A stretch of 64,000 nt of DNA, taken from contig NZ_JAEFCF010000010.1 in NCBI RefSeq assembly GCF_016405985.1, positions 62,001 through 126,000 of the forward strand. The letters are read 5' to 3'. This DNA is from Paracoccus sp. IB05 (lineage in GTDB: Bacteria; Pseudomonadota; Alphaproteobacteria; Rhodobacterales; Rhodobacteraceae). The notes under the pieces were generated by a model, which saw only the letters and a list, made by a program, of their open reading frames with translations, was not told where the DNA came from and did no database searches. Shown in pieces: positions 43,937 to 52,784 of the stretch. The first letter of the stretch is position 1. Each line of letters begins with the position of its first letter. Both the position numbers and the translations under genes were made by a program.

Positions 43937-44539
43937 TCAGGAAAAGGCAAGGGAGAGCGCGATGGCCCACATCACAAGGCCCACGCTGATCTCCAGCACG
44001 ACCCATGCGCGGGGCTTTGCGAAGACCGGCGCAAGAAAGCGCGCGCCAAAGCCAAGCGCCGAGAAAAAGCTGAAAGACCCCGCCGCCGCCGCGATCCCGA
44101 AGGCCAGGCGATGCCCGTCATGCTGCGCCGAAACCGAGCCGAGCAGCACCACCGTATCAAGATAGACATGCGGATTGGCCCAGGTCAGCAACAGGACCGT
44201 GCTCACGACCTTGCCGCGCGAGACCTTTGCCGCCGCGGAGGGCACCAGGGCTTCGCCGCCCTGCATCGCAGCGCGAAATCTCAGTGCGCCGTAAACCACC
44301 AGAAAGGCCACGCCGCCCCATTTCATCACCGGCAATGCCCAGGGCGCGGCGCGGCTCATGGCGCCGAAACCGGCCACGCCCAGCGTGATCAGAAGTGCAT
44401 CCGAGATCGCACAGATCGCCACCACCAGGCCGACATATTCCCGCCGGAGCCCCTGGCGCAGTACGAAAGCATTCTGCGCCCCGATGGCGAGGATCAGGCT
44501 CAGCGCCGTGAAATAGCCTGACAACAGCGCCTCGAACAT
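43937..44539 (-). CDS. argO: LysE/ArgO family amino acid exporter
   Basis: A 200-residue membrane protein with six helices. The N-terminal FEALLSGYFTALSLILAIGAQNAFVLRQGLRREYVG contains the family motif GAQNAFVLRQG, and the second half has TWANPHVYLDTVVLLGSVSAQHDGHRLAFG. ArgO/LysE exports arginine, lysine or canavanine. Two ATGs are possible; ATG 44539 is chosen because GGAGG then lies 6 bases upstream, whereas it abuts ATG 44545. The divergent LysR-type gene is the expected regulator. Confidence 0.9.
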   Translation of the reverse strand: MFEALLSGYFTALSLILAIGAQNAFVLRQGLRREYVGLVVAICAISDALLITLGVAGFGAMSRAAPWALPVMKWGGVAFLVVYGALRFRAAMQGGEALVPSAAAKVSRGKVVSTVLLLTWANPHVYLDTVVLLGSVSAQHDGHRLAFGIAAAAGSFSFFSALGFGARFLAPVFAKPRAWVVLEISVGLVMWAIALSLAFS

Positions 44540-44596
44540 CTGCATCCTCCCGGGTTACCCAGGCCTCGCTACCGCTTGCGGGTGACATAAATCCAG

Positions 44597-44619
44597 TTAA
44601 TGTTTCTTTGTCTGATTAA
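44597..44619. promoter_or_regulatory. Putative ArgP operator between argO and argP
   Basis: The short intergenic gap is AT-rich compared with its surroundings and holds TTAAT (44597-44601) and its complement ATTAA (44615-44619), separated by 13 bases. This fits the inverted T-N(x)-A layout of LysR-type binding sites. The site lies just upstream of the ArgP start. Confidence 0.4.
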
Positions 44620-44634
44620 GTTTGGCTTATCCCG

Positions 44635-45522
44635 ATGCTCGACCCCGGCTGGCTTGCCGCCCTCTCTGCCATTCACCGGCGCGGCGCTTTTGACCTCGCC
44701 GCGGCAGAGCTTTCCGTGACACCCCCGGCGATCTCGCAACGTATCCGGGCGCTGGAAGAACGGGTCGGCATGCGGCTGATCCGGCGCGGCCAGCCCTGCG
44801 AGGCGACGCCGGAAGGCCTGCGGCTGATCCGCCATTTCGACGAGATCAGCCTGCTGGAACGGCAATTGGCCAGGGATCTGCCGGCCCTTTCCGCCGGGCC
44901 GGCGCCGCTCAGGATCGCGGTCAATGCCGACAGCCTGGCGACCTGGGTGCTGCCGGCGCTGCGCGCCTGCGAGGGCGATTTTCTCTTTGATCTCGTGATC
45001 GACGACCAGGATGTCAGCCAGGACTGGCTCAGACGCGGCGAGGTGATGGCGGCGGTGACATCCCATCCCGGCCCCTTGCAGGGCTGTGACACAGTGGCGC
45101 TCGGGTCGCTGCGCTATCTGGCCACCGCGAGCCCGGACTTCATGGCGCGCTGGTTTGCCGGCGGCGTCACGGCGGAGGCGCTCGCCCGCGCGCCCTCGCT
45201 GATCTATTCCGGAAAAGACAGGCTGCAACAGACCTGGGCCGCGCGGATGGCCGGCCCGGTGACACTGCCCTGCCACCGGATCGGCGCGAGCCAGGCCTTT
45301 GTTGATGCCGCGCTGCTGGGGCTGGGCTGGGCGATGAACCCGGAAACCCTCGCGCGCGCCCATATCAGCGCCGGCAGGTTGCAGGAGGTGGTGGCGGATT
45401 CGGCGCTGGACGTGGCGCTTTACTGGCAGTTCCCACGTCTGGTCGCCCCGGCCCTTGCGCCGCTGACCCGCGCGATCCGACAGGCGGCTGCCGAAATTCT
45501 CGTGCCCCCCTCTGCCGCCTGA
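44635..45522 (+). CDS. argP: ArgP/IciA-like LysR family regulator
   Basis: A 295-residue LysR-type regulator. The winged helix at residues 1-60 (LDPGWLAALSAIHRRGAFDLAAAELSVTPPAISQRIRALEERVGMRLIRRGQPCEATPEG) is characteristic of ArgP/LysG, including SVTPPAISQRIRALE. The effector domain follows, with GLGWAMNPETLARAHISAGRL near the end. ArgP senses lysine or arginine and controls argO/lysE. No clear SD stands before ATG 44635, so translation may be leaderless or weak. Its stop lies 7 bases from the stop of the converging acyltransferase gene. Confidence 0.9.
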   Translation: MLDPGWLAALSAIHRRGAFDLAAAELSVTPPAISQRIRALEERVGMRLIRRGQPCEATPEGLRLIRHFDEISLLERQLARDLPALSAGPAPLRIAVNADSLATWVLPALRACEGDFLFDLVIDDQDVSQDWLRRGEVMAAVTSHPGPLQGCDTVALGSLRYLATASPDFMARWFAGGVTAEALARAPSLIYSGKDRLQQTWAARMAGPVTLPCHRIGASQAFVDAALLGLGWAMNPETLARAHISAGRLQEVVADSALDVALYWQFPRLVAPALAPLTRAIRQAAAEILVPPSAA

Positions 45523-45529
45523 GGCCCCC

Positions 45530-46489
45530 TTACCATCTGATCCGCGACGGGAAGATGAATTCCTCCTCGGGCTTTGGCCCCTTCACCCCCGCCAGGCCGA
45601 AGGTGAGGCGCCTGAGCTCGCCGGTGGCCGCAGATTTCAGCCCCGGATCCAGTGTGACCGGCGCGCCAATGGCAATGCGCAACGGCTTTTTCGCGCGCCT
45701 CAAGGTCTCGCGGAAGATCAGCGCCACGCGGAGCGGATAGGAATAATGGCTCGCGATCTGGAAGAGGCGTGAATTCTGGCCATGGAACCAGACCGGCAGC
45801 ACCCGGACCCCGGGCCGCGTTGCAAGGCGCGAGACGAAAGGATGCCAGGCCGGGTCCGCCGCGCGGCGCGAGAGCGGCTTTGGCGCGGTCGAGACGCCGC
45901 CCGCCGGGAAGATTACCAGCACATGCCCCGCCTCGAGCCAGTCGCTCGCCGCGCGCCGCGTCTCGGCCGAGCTGCGCCGCGCCTCCGGGCCATGGCTGAA
46001 ATCGACAGGCAGCACCAGGTCCTTCGCTTCGGGCGCGTGGGCCAGTGCGGCGTGAACCATCAGCTTCACATCGGGGCGGATCCGGGTGATCAGATCGCCG
46101 ATCGCCAGCCCGTCCGCGATGCCGAAAGGGTGGTTCGCCACCACGAGAAGCCCGCCGGTTTTCGGGATCAGCCCCTCATCCCCGGCGGTATATTCGGTGC
46201 GCAGACCGAGGACACGCATCGCCTCGGCAAAAACCGGCGCCTGCGCATCCCGGCCCGGATCGCTGCGCCAGTCGCGATAGAGCCGCTCGATCCGGGTCTG
46301 GCCCGAAAGGCGCTCCACCGCGCGGATCAGCCGGCGGCGCAGCGGGCTTTGATCAGGATGCGAATAGGTGAAGACCGGGCCCGCAGGGAGTGCGCCGGGA
46401 AGCCTGTTTTGCAGATCATCACAGGCCCTGCCAGATGGGTGCATTGGCAAGGCCGCAAAGCTGTCATCCCCATGCACCATCTGCCCCAT
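45530..46489 (-). CDS. PlsC-like lysophospholipid acyltransferase
   Basis: A 319-residue protein. The acyltransferase motif I reads LVVANHPFGIADGLAIGDL, an HX5D variant used by hemolysin/OlsB-like enzymes. Motif III, the EGTR-equivalent, reads VLVIFPAGGVSTAPKPL, and VRVLPVWFHGQNSRLFQIA is motif IV-like. No long membrane helix is seen. Relatives transfer acyl chains to lysophosphatidic acid, lyso-ornithine lipids or other membrane lipids. ATG 46489 (GGGA 8 bases upstream) and ATG 46480 are both possible starts; the frame itself is open to 46564. It is a single gene between argP and yebC. Confidence 0.82.
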   Translation of the reverse strand: MGQMVHGDDSFAALPMHPSGRACDDLQNRLPGALPAGPVFTYSHPDQSPLRRRLIRAVERLSGQTRIERLYRDWRSDPGRDAQAPVFAEAMRVLGLRTEYTAGDEGLIPKTGGLLVVANHPFGIADGLAIGDLITRIRPDVKLMVHAALAHAPEAKDLVLPVDFSHGPEARRSSAETRRAASDWLEAGHVLVIFPAGGVSTAPKPLSRRAADPAWHPFVSRLATRPGVRVLPVWFHGQNSRLFQIASHYSYPLRVALIFRETLRRAKKPLRIAIGAPVTLDPGLKSAATGELRRLTFGLAGVKGPKPEEEFIFPSRIRW

Positions 46490-46600
46490 GCGTCTGTCCC
46501 GTCCTGCACCGGACGCGGGAAGCGCGCCCTTCTGGCACCGCAAATTACAACCGCGAGGTGACACAGAGGTGACGGTGGCGTTCCTGGGAACGCGGGCAAG

Positions 46601-46628
46601 AAAAAACCCCGGCGCGATGGCCGGGGTT
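46601..46628 (-). terminator. Intrinsic terminator of yebC
   Basis: On the minus strand AACCCCGG pairs with CCGGGGTT across 8 bases, and six T residues follow directly. This is the clearest intrinsic terminator in the window and lies 23 bases past the yebC stop. Confidence 0.88.
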
Positions 46629-46651
46629 CTGATCGTCGGAAAAGACGGATC

Positions 46652-47392
46652 TCAGAGCTGTGCGGCGACGTCGTCGGGCACGTCGAAATTATGGGTGACG
46701 GTCTGGACGTCGTCATCCTCTTCCAAGAGATCCACCAGCTTCATCAGCTTTTGCGCGGTGTCGAGATCGACCTCGGTGCGCGATTGCGGGCGCCAGACAA
46801 GTTTGGCCTCGGTCGATTCGCCAAGCGTGGCCTCCAGCGCGTCCGAGACGGAGGAGAGGTCTTCTACCCTGCAATAGATCCAGTGGCTCTCGTCATCGGT
46901 CTCGACATCTTCGGCTCCGGCCTCGATTGCGGCCATCATCACCGAATCGGCATCGCCGGCCGAAAGCGGGTAAGAGATCTCGCCCAGACGATCAAAGCTG
47001 TGCGACACCGAACCGGTCTGGCCCATATTGCCGCCCGCTTTGGTGAAATAGCTGCGCACATTCGAGGCGGTGCGGTTGAGATTGTCGGTCAGCGCCTCGA
47101 CGATGATGGCGATACCGCCCGCGCCGTAGCCTTCATAGCGGATTTCGGAATAATCCGCCGCATCGCCCATCTGCGATTTCTTGATGGCGCGGTCGATCAC
47201 GTCTTTCGGCATCGAGACCGCTTTGGCGGCTTTCACCGCGAGACGCAGACGCGGGTTCTTATCGGGATCCGGGTCGCCCATTTTCGCGGCGACGGTGATC
47301 TCTTTCGAGAGCTTCGAGAACATCTTCGAGCGGATGCCATCCTGCTTGCCCTTGCGGTGCTGGATGTTCGCCCATTTCGAATGGCCTGCCAT
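46652..47392 (-). CDS. yebC: YebC/PmpR family regulator or translation factor
   Basis: A 246-residue protein beginning [32 protein letters not shown], the diagnostic family N-terminus. It continues through [47 protein letters not shown] and the acidic C-terminal domain. The family has been described as DNA-binding regulators and, more recently, as factors that relieve ribosome stalling. The frame is open to 47503, but ATG 47392 gives the exact family start. It ends in a strong terminator and so is probably expressed alone. Confidence 0.95.
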   Translation of the reverse strand: MAGHSKWANIQHRKGKQDGIRSKMFSKLSKEITVAAKMGDPDPDKNPRLRLAVKAAKAVSMPKDVIDRAIKKSQMGDAADYSEIRYEGYGAGGIAIIVEALTDNLNRTASNVRSYFTKAGGNMGQTGSVSHSFDRLGEISYPLSAGDADSVMMAAIEAGAEDVETDDESHWIYCRVEDLSSVSDALEATLGESTEAKLVWRPQSRTEVDLDTAQKLMKLVDLLEEDDDVQTVTHNFDVPDDVAAQL

Positions 47393-47459
47393 AGGGGCCT
47401 CATTCCTTCGATTTCGCTGGTGGGGTTCCTTACACCGCCGCCGGGGGATGCGGCAAGGG

Positions 47460-47479
47460 CCGGGGGACCAGTCCCCCGG
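47460..47479 (-). terminator. GC-rich stem-loop after the SLC13 permease gene
   Basis: CCGGGGGA (47460-47467) and TCCCCCGG (47472-47479) form a perfect 8-base stem with a 4-base loop. It sits about 33 bases past the permease stop, next to the GGAGTATTT motif. No T tract follows on the minus strand. Confidence 0.5.
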
Positions 47480-47487
47480 AGCCCCCT

Positions 47488-47509
47488 GGAGTATTTTCGT
47501 CAAGAGGAA
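47488..47509 (+). repeat. Intergenic motif GGAGTATTT-NN-GTCAAGAGGAA, copy 1
   Basis: A 22-base element directly after the SLC13 permease stop codon. It matches the element at 50324-50345 (minus strand) at 20 of 22 positions; only the two bases after GGAGTATTT differ. Both copies have a GC-rich, hairpin-prone stretch on the GGAG side. Confidence 0.6.
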
Positions 47510-47511
47510 GG

Positions 47512-49293
47512 TCAGAGCGGCCAGAAGACCGGGATCAGGGCCGCGCAGAGGAACATCAGGATGATGTTGAGCGGCAGACCAACCCGCATGTAATCAGAGA
47601 AACGGTAGCCGCCGGGACCGTAGACCATCATATTGGTCTGGTAGCCAACGGGCGTCGCGAAGGCGAGCGTGGCCGAGAACATCACCGCGACCACCAGCGG
47701 GCGCGGGTCGATGCCGAGATTGTTGGCGAGCTCAATCGCGACGGGGGTGTAGATCACCGCGACGGCGTTGTTCGAGAGGAACTCGGTCAGGACCAGGCCG
47801 AGGAAATAGACCGCAAGGATCAGGAAGAAGGGCGAGAGACCCTGGAGCCAGGGCGCGGCAGCATTGACGATCATCTCGACCGCGCCGGAACGGTCGAGCC
47901 CCTCGCCCACCGCCAGCATGGCGAAGATCATCGCAAGGAGCCGCCCGTCGACAAAGCTGAAAGCCTCATCACTGTCGACGCAGCGCGTGACAAGGATCAC
48001 CGCCACGGCGAGGAAGGCCAGCAGCTGGATCGGCGCCACGTCAAAGGCCGAGAGGATGACGATGAAGGCCAGTGCCCCTACCGCGATGGGGGCTTTCGCG
48101 CGGCGATAGGGCTTTTCACGCGGGCGGGTGATGTCGACAAGGTCCATATCGGCGGCAAGCCGCTGGATGTCTTCGATGGCGCCTTCGAGCAGCAATGTAT
48201 CGCCGACCCGCACCACCAGATCATCCAGCTGGCGCCCGATATTCTGGTTGCGGCGATGCGCCGCCAGCACATAGACCCCGTAGCGGCGGCGCAGGCGCAG
48301 GTCGCCGAGGCGCTGGCCCTCCATCCGGCAGCCGGGGCCGATCAGCACCTCGACCGTCTCGGTTTTGACCGAGGAGAGCTTGTCGACCAGATGCACTTCG
48401 CGCCGGCGGTCGAACTCCATCAGATCGGCCATTTCGGCGCGCAGCACCACGCGGTCGCCGGGTTCGAGCCGGACCGGCGCGAGGTCACGGCGGAGCGAGG
48501 CGTCGCCGCGCAGAACGTCGATCAGCCGCACGCCGTTCCGGCGAAACAGATCAACCTCCAGCGGGGCCTGGCCCACCAGCGGGCTGTCTTCCGGGATCGC
48601 GACTTCGGTGAAATATTTCATCTTGCGCCGGTCGGTCAGCAGCATCCCCATCGACTGGCGCACCGGCAGCAGGCGATTGGCAAAAAGCCCGAGGAAGACC
48701 GCGCCGACACCCGTTACCGCAAGCCCCAGCGGCAGGATCTCGAACAGGGTGAAATGCGACATGCCCGCCTTCACCGCGACCCCGTCCACCAGCAGGTTGG
48801 TCGAGGTGCCGATCAGCGTCATCATCCCCGCCATCACTGTCATGTAAGACAGCGGGATCAGAAGCTTGGACGGAGCCGTGCCCATTTTCAGCGCCAGTTG
48901 CATGACCACGGGGATCATCACCGCCACCAGAGGCGTGTTGTTCATAAAGGCCGAAGCCACCGCGATAAAGCTGAAGAGCGCGACAATGGTCAGGCGCGGT
49001 CGCCCCTCGACCGATTTCTCGGCGGTATGGATCACCTGCTCGATGGCACCGGTGCGCACCAGCCCGCCCATCACCAGAAACATCAGCGCAATCGTCCAGG
49101 GCGCCGGGTTCGACAGCACCGATTGCGCCTCGGACAAGGGCAGGAAGCCAAGCACCATCATCATCGCTGCGGCCGCAATGGCGGTGACCTCGACCGGGAT
49201 GATCTCTGAGACAAAGAGGCCGAACATCACGACAAGGACGGTCAGCGCCACCCAGGGCTGCGCGGCGGCGGAGATTTCAAACCAGAGCATCAT
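47512..49293 (-). CDS. SLC13-type permease with central RCK-C (TrkA-C) domains
   Basis: A 593-residue inner-membrane transporter. The N-terminal half ([79 protein letters not shown]) and C-terminal half ([47 protein letters not shown]) show the duplicated NT-containing loops of the DASS/SLC13 family. Between them, residues about 215-390 form two RCK-C-like regulatory domains ([32 protein letters not shown] and [30 protein letters not shown]). Relatives move sulfate, citrate or other anions. ATG 49293 is chosen over the upstream TTG. Confidence 0.88.
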   Translation of the reverse strand: MMLWFEISAAAQPWVALTVLVVMFGLFVSEIIPVEVTAIAAAAMMMVLGFLPLSEAQSVLSNPAPWTIALMFLVMGGLVRTGAIEQVIHTAEKSVEGRPRLTIVALFSFIAVASAFMNNTPLVAVMIPVVMQLALKMGTAPSKLLIPLSYMTVMAGMMTLIGTSTNLLVDGVAVKAGMSHFTLFEILPLGLAVTGVGAVFLGLFANRLLPVRQSMGMLLTDRRKMKYFTEVAIPEDSPLVGQAPLEVDLFRRNGVRLIDVLRGDASLRRDLAPVRLEPGDRVVLRAEMADLMEFDRRREVHLVDKLSSVKTETVEVLIGPGCRMEGQRLGDLRLRRRYGVYVLAAHRRNQNIGRQLDDLVVRVGDTLLLEGAIEDIQRLAADMDLVDITRPREKPYRRAKAPIAVGALAFIVILSAFDVAPIQLLAFLAVAVILVTRCVDSDEAFSFVDGRLLAMIFAMLAVGEGLDRSGAVEMIVNAAAPWLQGLSPFFLILAVYFLGLVLTEFLSNNAVAVIYTPVAIELANNLGIDPRPLVVAVMFSATLAFATPVGYQTNMMVYGPGGYRFSDYMRVGLPLNIILMFLCAALIPVFWPL

Positions 49294-49467
49294 GACCTTC
49301 AACTGAACTGACGGCCTTATAGGACGCCCCCCCTGATCGGGGAAGAAAATTCTACAAAGCCGGTCGTCTTTGGGTCTGAGCTGGTGTCGCCCCGGCCCGA
49401 ACAGGGCCCGAGACGCTCTGAGCGAAGAAAGTGCCGCCTGCGACGGCAGAAGGCCAGGGGCGCTCGA

Positions 49468-50280
49468 TCAGGGGCCGGATTGCTGCAGGCGGCCGCCCTG
49501 GCGGACCATTACCACGCGGGTGGCAAGACCGGTCCGGTCATCGGTCTCGACATAGACCCCCGACAGCGTCGCCTCACCCGCAGCCGGCTCGAAGCGGGTC
49601 TTCGACATGCCGGTGACGAAACGGCGCATTGGCTCCAGCTTTTCCATGCCGATCACCGAATCGTAATCGCCACACATGCCGGCATCGGACAGATAGGCGG
49701 TGCCGCCCTTCAGGATCTGCGCGTCGCCGGTGGGCACATGGGTATGGGTGCCGACCACCAGGCTCGCCTGACCATCACACCAATGTCCGAGCCCCATCTT
49801 CTCGGATGTCGCCTCGGCATGGACATCGATGATCGCGGCCTGGACGCTGACGCCCAGGCGATGCGCTTTCAGCACCGGATCCACGGCGGAAAACGGATCG
49901 TCAAAGGGTTGCTTCATGAACACGCGGCCCAGCACCTGCGCCACCAGCACCTTGCGTCCGCCGGCTGCATCAAACACCCGCGCGCCCCGTCCCGGCGCGA
50001 TCCTGGAATAGTTCAGCGGCCGGATCACCCGCGGCTCAGCTTCCAGAAATTGCGCCATATCCTTCTGGTCAAAGGCGTGATCCCCCAGCGTGACCACATC
50101 GGCCCCCGCCGCCAGGATCCCCTTCGCATGTTCAGCCGAAAGGCCCATGCCCCCGGTCGCGTTCTCGCCGTTCACCACAACGAAATCGAGACCCCAATCC
50201 GCGCGCATCTTCGGCAGACCGGCTGCAATTGCCGTCCGCCCGCTGCGCCCCATCACATCGCCAAGAAAAAGCAGTTTCAT
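49468..50280 (-). CDS. ymdB: YmdB family metallophosphoesterase
   Basis: A 270-residue TIGR00282-type phosphodiesterase. Metal-binding motifs are present in order: LFLGDVMGRSGR (first Asp), VVNGENATGG, VTLGDHAFDQKD, IDVHAEATSEKMGLGHW and VVGTHTHVPTGDAQIL. In the Bacillus YmdB I recall, the third motif is GNH, whereas here it is GDH; Asp could still bind metal. YmdB hydrolyses 2',3'-cyclic nucleotides and affects RNA turnover and colony development in Bacillus. Expression may involve the GGAGTATTT element that lies 44 bases upstream. Confidence 0.92.
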   Translation of the reverse strand: MKLLFLGDVMGRSGRTAIAAGLPKMRADWGLDFVVVNGENATGGMGLSAEHAKGILAAGADVVTLGDHAFDQKDMAQFLEAEPRVIRPLNYSRIAPGRGARVFDAAGGRKVLVAQVLGRVFMKQPFDDPFSAVDPVLKAHRLGVSVQAAIIDVHAEATSEKMGLGHWCDGQASLVVGTHTHVPTGDAQILKGGTAYLSDAGMCGDYDSVIGMEKLEPMRRFVTGMSKTRFEPAAGEATLSGVYVETDDRTGLATRVVMVRQGGRLQQSGP

Positions 50281-50323
50281 GGGAAATCCGCTTATGCCTC
50301 CCCCCCCTTCCCTGCAAGCCCCA

Positions 50324-50345
50324 TTCCTCTTGACTTAAATACTCC
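50324..50345 (-). repeat. Intergenic motif GGAGTATTT-NN-GTCAAGAGGAA, copy 2
   Basis: The second copy of the 22-base element, on the minus strand within the divergent promoter region of ymdB and the unknown gene at 50417. It has a CCGGCGGG stretch on the GGAG side. See copy 1 at 47488-47509. Confidence 0.6.
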
Positions 50346-50416
50346 CGCCGGAGGCATCCCCGGCCAGCCAGCAGCGCCCTGTTGAGCCCCCGGGCGGAAC
50401 CCGCTAACCAAAGGCC

Positions 50417-51064
50417 ATGTCGCCAGATCAGATCCAGACCCTCTTCACCCGCCGCGATGGCAGCTTCCTCTGCGCCCGCTGGGGTCGCCCCATCGTGCCG
50501 GTGATCTTCGGCACCGATGATGCGACGCTTGCGACCGTCAAGGGCGCCATCGAGGCGATCGTCGCCCTTGCCGGCCACCGTATGGCGGAAACCGACCCCG
50601 AGCTCGGCGCCAATCTGATGGTCTTCTTCTTCCGCGACTGGGCGGAACTGCCGCAGGTGCCAAAGCTCGACCATATGATCCCCGGCCTCGGGCCACTTTG
50701 CGAGCGGCTCAGCGCCGAGGGTGCCAACCGCTACCGCACCTTCCGTTTCGACGAGACCGGCGCGATCAAAGCAGTCTTCCTGTTCCTCCGGATGGATGAG
50801 CACCTCTCGGACATGCCCGCCCAGGACCTCGCGCTGGCCCAGGGGGCAGAGGCGATGCTCTCCTTCGCAGATGGCGCCTTCAGCCAGATTTCGCCGCTGG
50901 CCCGCAGCGAAGGCAATGTGATCCTGCATCCCGATCTCGCGCTCCTGATCCGCGCCGCCTATGATCCGATCCTGCCTGCGGTGGCCCAGGATGCCGGCCA
51001 TGCGCTGCGGCTGATGGCACGCATGCTCCCCACCCCTGACAGGATCGCAGCCCCCGATGCATGA
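50417..51064 (+). CDS. Conserved hypothetical protein upstream of ybgC
   Basis: A 215-residue protein without a recognised domain. It begins MSPDQIQTLFTRRDGSFLCARWGRPIVPVIFGTDD and has a regular mix of predicted strands and helices (AIEAIVALAGHRMAETDPELGANLMVFFFRDWAELPQVPKLDHMIPGL; YRTFRFDETGAIKAVFLFLRMDE). There is no signal peptide and no membrane helix, so it is probably cytoplasmic. Its end overlaps the ybgC start by 8 bases, so the two are translationally coupled and it should be considered as a possible Tol-Pal operon member. Confidence 0.75.
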   Translation: MSPDQIQTLFTRRDGSFLCARWGRPIVPVIFGTDDATLATVKGAIEAIVALAGHRMAETDPELGANLMVFFFRDWAELPQVPKLDHMIPGLGPLCERLSAEGANRYRTFRFDETGAIKAVFLFLRMDEHLSDMPAQDLALAQGAEAMLSFADGAFSQISPLARSEGNVILHPDLALLIRAAYDPILPAVAQDAGHALRLMARMLPTPDRIAAPDA

Positions 51065-51455
51065 ATTCAGCCTCCGCGTCTGGTATGAGGACACCGACCT
51101 CGCCGGCATCGTCTATTACGCCAATTACCTGAAATTCATCGAGCGCGGCCGCAGTGACTGGGTCGCTGCCTGCGGCATCGACCAGATCGCTTTGCACAGC
51201 CAGCAGGACATCGTCTTCGCCGTCCGCCGGGTCGAGGCCGATTATCTGCGCCCCGCAAAATTCCAGGACGCCCTGACCGTCACCACCACACTCACCTCGG
51301 TCACCGGTGCGCGCATCGTGCTGGACCAGGAGGTCCGGCGCCAGGACGAGACGCTGTTTCGCGCCACTGTCACACTGGTCTGCCTGACCGGCGCTGGCCA
51401 GGCCAGCCGCATCCCGGCAGAAATCCGCGCGCGGCTCGCCCCTTCGCTGCACTGA
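51057..51455 (+). CDS. ybgC: YbgC, Tol-Pal-associated acyl-CoA thioesterase
   Basis: A 132-residue hotdog-fold thioesterase. The active-site motif YEDTDLAGIVYYANYLKFIERGRSDW at residues about 10-36 has the catalytic Asp (DTDLAG). The remainder (FAVRRVEADYLRPAKFQDALTVTTTL) fits the family. It is cytoplasmic and acts on short- or medium-chain acyl-CoA or acyl-ACP. It is the usual first gene of tol-pal operons, although here a promoter-like element appears after it. Confidence 0.94.
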   Translation: MHEFSLRVWYEDTDLAGIVYYANYLKFIERGRSDWVAACGIDQIALHSQQDIVFAVRRVEADYLRPAKFQDALTVTTTLTSVTGARIVLDQEVRRQDETLFRATVTLVCLTGAGQASRIPAEIRARLAPSLH

Positions 51456-51509
51456 GCCGCCGCAAAGCCGCAACTGCCGCCCCGCTCACGCCACATTCGC
51501 TAAGATGTG

Positions 51510-51539
51510 TTGGCATTCCCCTTGTAACGCTGCTAGAAT
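51510..51539 (+). promoter_or_regulatory. Putative sigma-70 type promoter for tolQRAB
   Basis: TTGGCA (51510-51515) and TAGAAT (51534-51539) are separated by 18 bases and lie 53 bases before the tolQ start, in a 136-base gap after ybgC. The match to -35 and -10 consensus is 5 of 6 and 4 of 6. No SD-rich or repeat structure interferes. Confidence 0.5.
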
Positions 51540-51591
51540 CAGGTCTAACGACCGGCGAATACTGACCGGCGATCTTAAACGAGCAGGCGCA

Positions 51592-52290
51592 ATGGACCCC
51601 ACCACCCTCGCGACAGCCGCGCAGGAGATTGACTTCTCGCTGCTGGCCCTCTTTGCCCGTGCGACCTTTACGGTCAAACTGGTGATGATCCTTCTGATCG
51701 GCATGTCCTTCTGGGCATGGGCCATCATCATCCAGAAACACATCCTCTTCCGCAAATCGCGCGCCGAGGCCGCAGCTTTCGACCAGGCCTTCTGGTCAGG
51801 CGAGCCGCTGGACGAGCTTTACGAGCGGATCGGGCCGGAACCCCAGGGCGCATCTGAGCGGGTCTTCGCGGCCGGCATGCTGGAATGGCGCCGCAGCCAC
51901 AAGCAGGACGGCGCGCTGATCGCCGGCGCCCAGGCCCGGATCGACCGCGCCATGGATGTCGCCATCGCCCGCGAAAGCGAAAAGCTGAACAAGGGCCTGT
52001 CCTTCCTCGCGACCACCGGCTCGACCGCGCCTTTCATCGGGCTTTTCGGCACGATCTGGGGGATCAAACACTCCTTCGAGGAAATCGCGATCTCGCAAAA
52101 CACCTCGCTCGCCGTCGTGGCCCCCGGCATCGCCGAAGCGCTGCTCGCGACCGGCATCGGCCTGATCGCCGCAATTCCGGCCGTGGTGTTCTACAACAAA
52201 CTGAACGCAGACAGCGAACATATCCAGGGCAACTGGGAAAGCTTTGCCGATGAATTCGCGACCATCCTGTCGCGCCAGCTGGATTCCTGA
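51592..52290 (+). CDS. tolQ: TolQ, proton channel subunit of the Tol-Pal system
   Basis: A 232-residue inner-membrane protein homologous to ExbB/MotA. Three helices are seen: VKLVMILLIGMSFWAWAIII near residue 30, then STAPFIGLFGTIWGIKHSFEEIA and GIAEALLATGIGLIAAIPAVVFYN. The channel-lining threonine-containing segments are intact. With TolR it uses the proton gradient to energise TolA, which constricts the outer membrane during division. ATG 51592 gives the family N-terminus; the open frame begins upstream at 51505. Confidence 0.95.
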   Translation: MDPTTLATAAQEIDFSLLALFARATFTVKLVMILLIGMSFWAWAIIIQKHILFRKSRAEAAAFDQAFWSGEPLDELYERIGPEPQGASERVFAAGMLEWRRSHKQDGALIAGAQARIDRAMDVAIARESEKLNKGLSFLATTGSTAPFIGLFGTIWGIKHSFEEIAISQNTSLAVVAPGIAEALLATGIGLIAAIPAVVFYNKLNADSEHIQGNWESFADEFATILSRQLDS

Positions 52291-52293
52291 TCC

Positions 52294-52770
52294 ATGGGCG
52301 CCGGGGTGATGAAAAAATCCGGAGGCGGTGGCCGCCGCGGTCGCCGTCGCGGCTCTTCCGCCGCGATGAGCGAGATCAACGTCACGCCGTTTGTCGACGT
52401 GATGCTGGTTTTGCTGATCATCTTCATGGTGGCCGCGCCCCTGATGACGGTGGGCGTGCCGATCAAACTGCCGGAAACCGCCGCCAAAGCGATGGCCGAG
52501 GAAAAGGAAGAGCCGCTGTCGATCACCCTGACCGCCGATGGTCTGGTGATGATCATGAACAGCGAAGTTGACCCGAACGAGCTGATCCCCCGCCTCAAGG
52601 CGATCGCGGCGGAACGCACCTCGAACAAGGTCTATCTGCGTGCAGACGGCAATCTGGCCTATGAGCGCGTGGCCCAGGTGATGGGCGCGCTGAATGCCGG
52701 TGGTTTCAATGATATCGGTCTGGTGACCGACAGCCAGGGCCCGAGTTTCGGCGCCGGCGCGGCCAACTGA
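52294..52770 (+). CDS. tolR: TolR, proton channel subunit of the Tol-Pal system
   Basis: A 158-residue ExbD-like protein. A basic, glycine-rich N-terminus (KKSGGGGRRGRRRGS) precedes MSEINVTPFVDVMLVLLIIFMVAAPLM. The channel helix here contains the conserved protonatable Asp of the FVDVMLVLL motif. The periplasmic domain (VYLRADGNLAYERVAQVMGALNAGGFNDIGLVTD) follows. It starts 4 bases after tolQ. Confidence 0.95.
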   Translation: MGAGVMKKSGGGGRRGRRRGSSAAMSEINVTPFVDVMLVLLIIFMVAAPLMTVGVPIKLPETAAKAMAEEKEEPLSITLTADGLVMIMNSEVDPNELIPRLKAIAAERTSNKVYLRADGNLAYERVAQVMGALNAGGFNDIGLVTDSQGPSFGAGAAN

Positions 52771-52784
52771 GGCGGATCAGCAAC

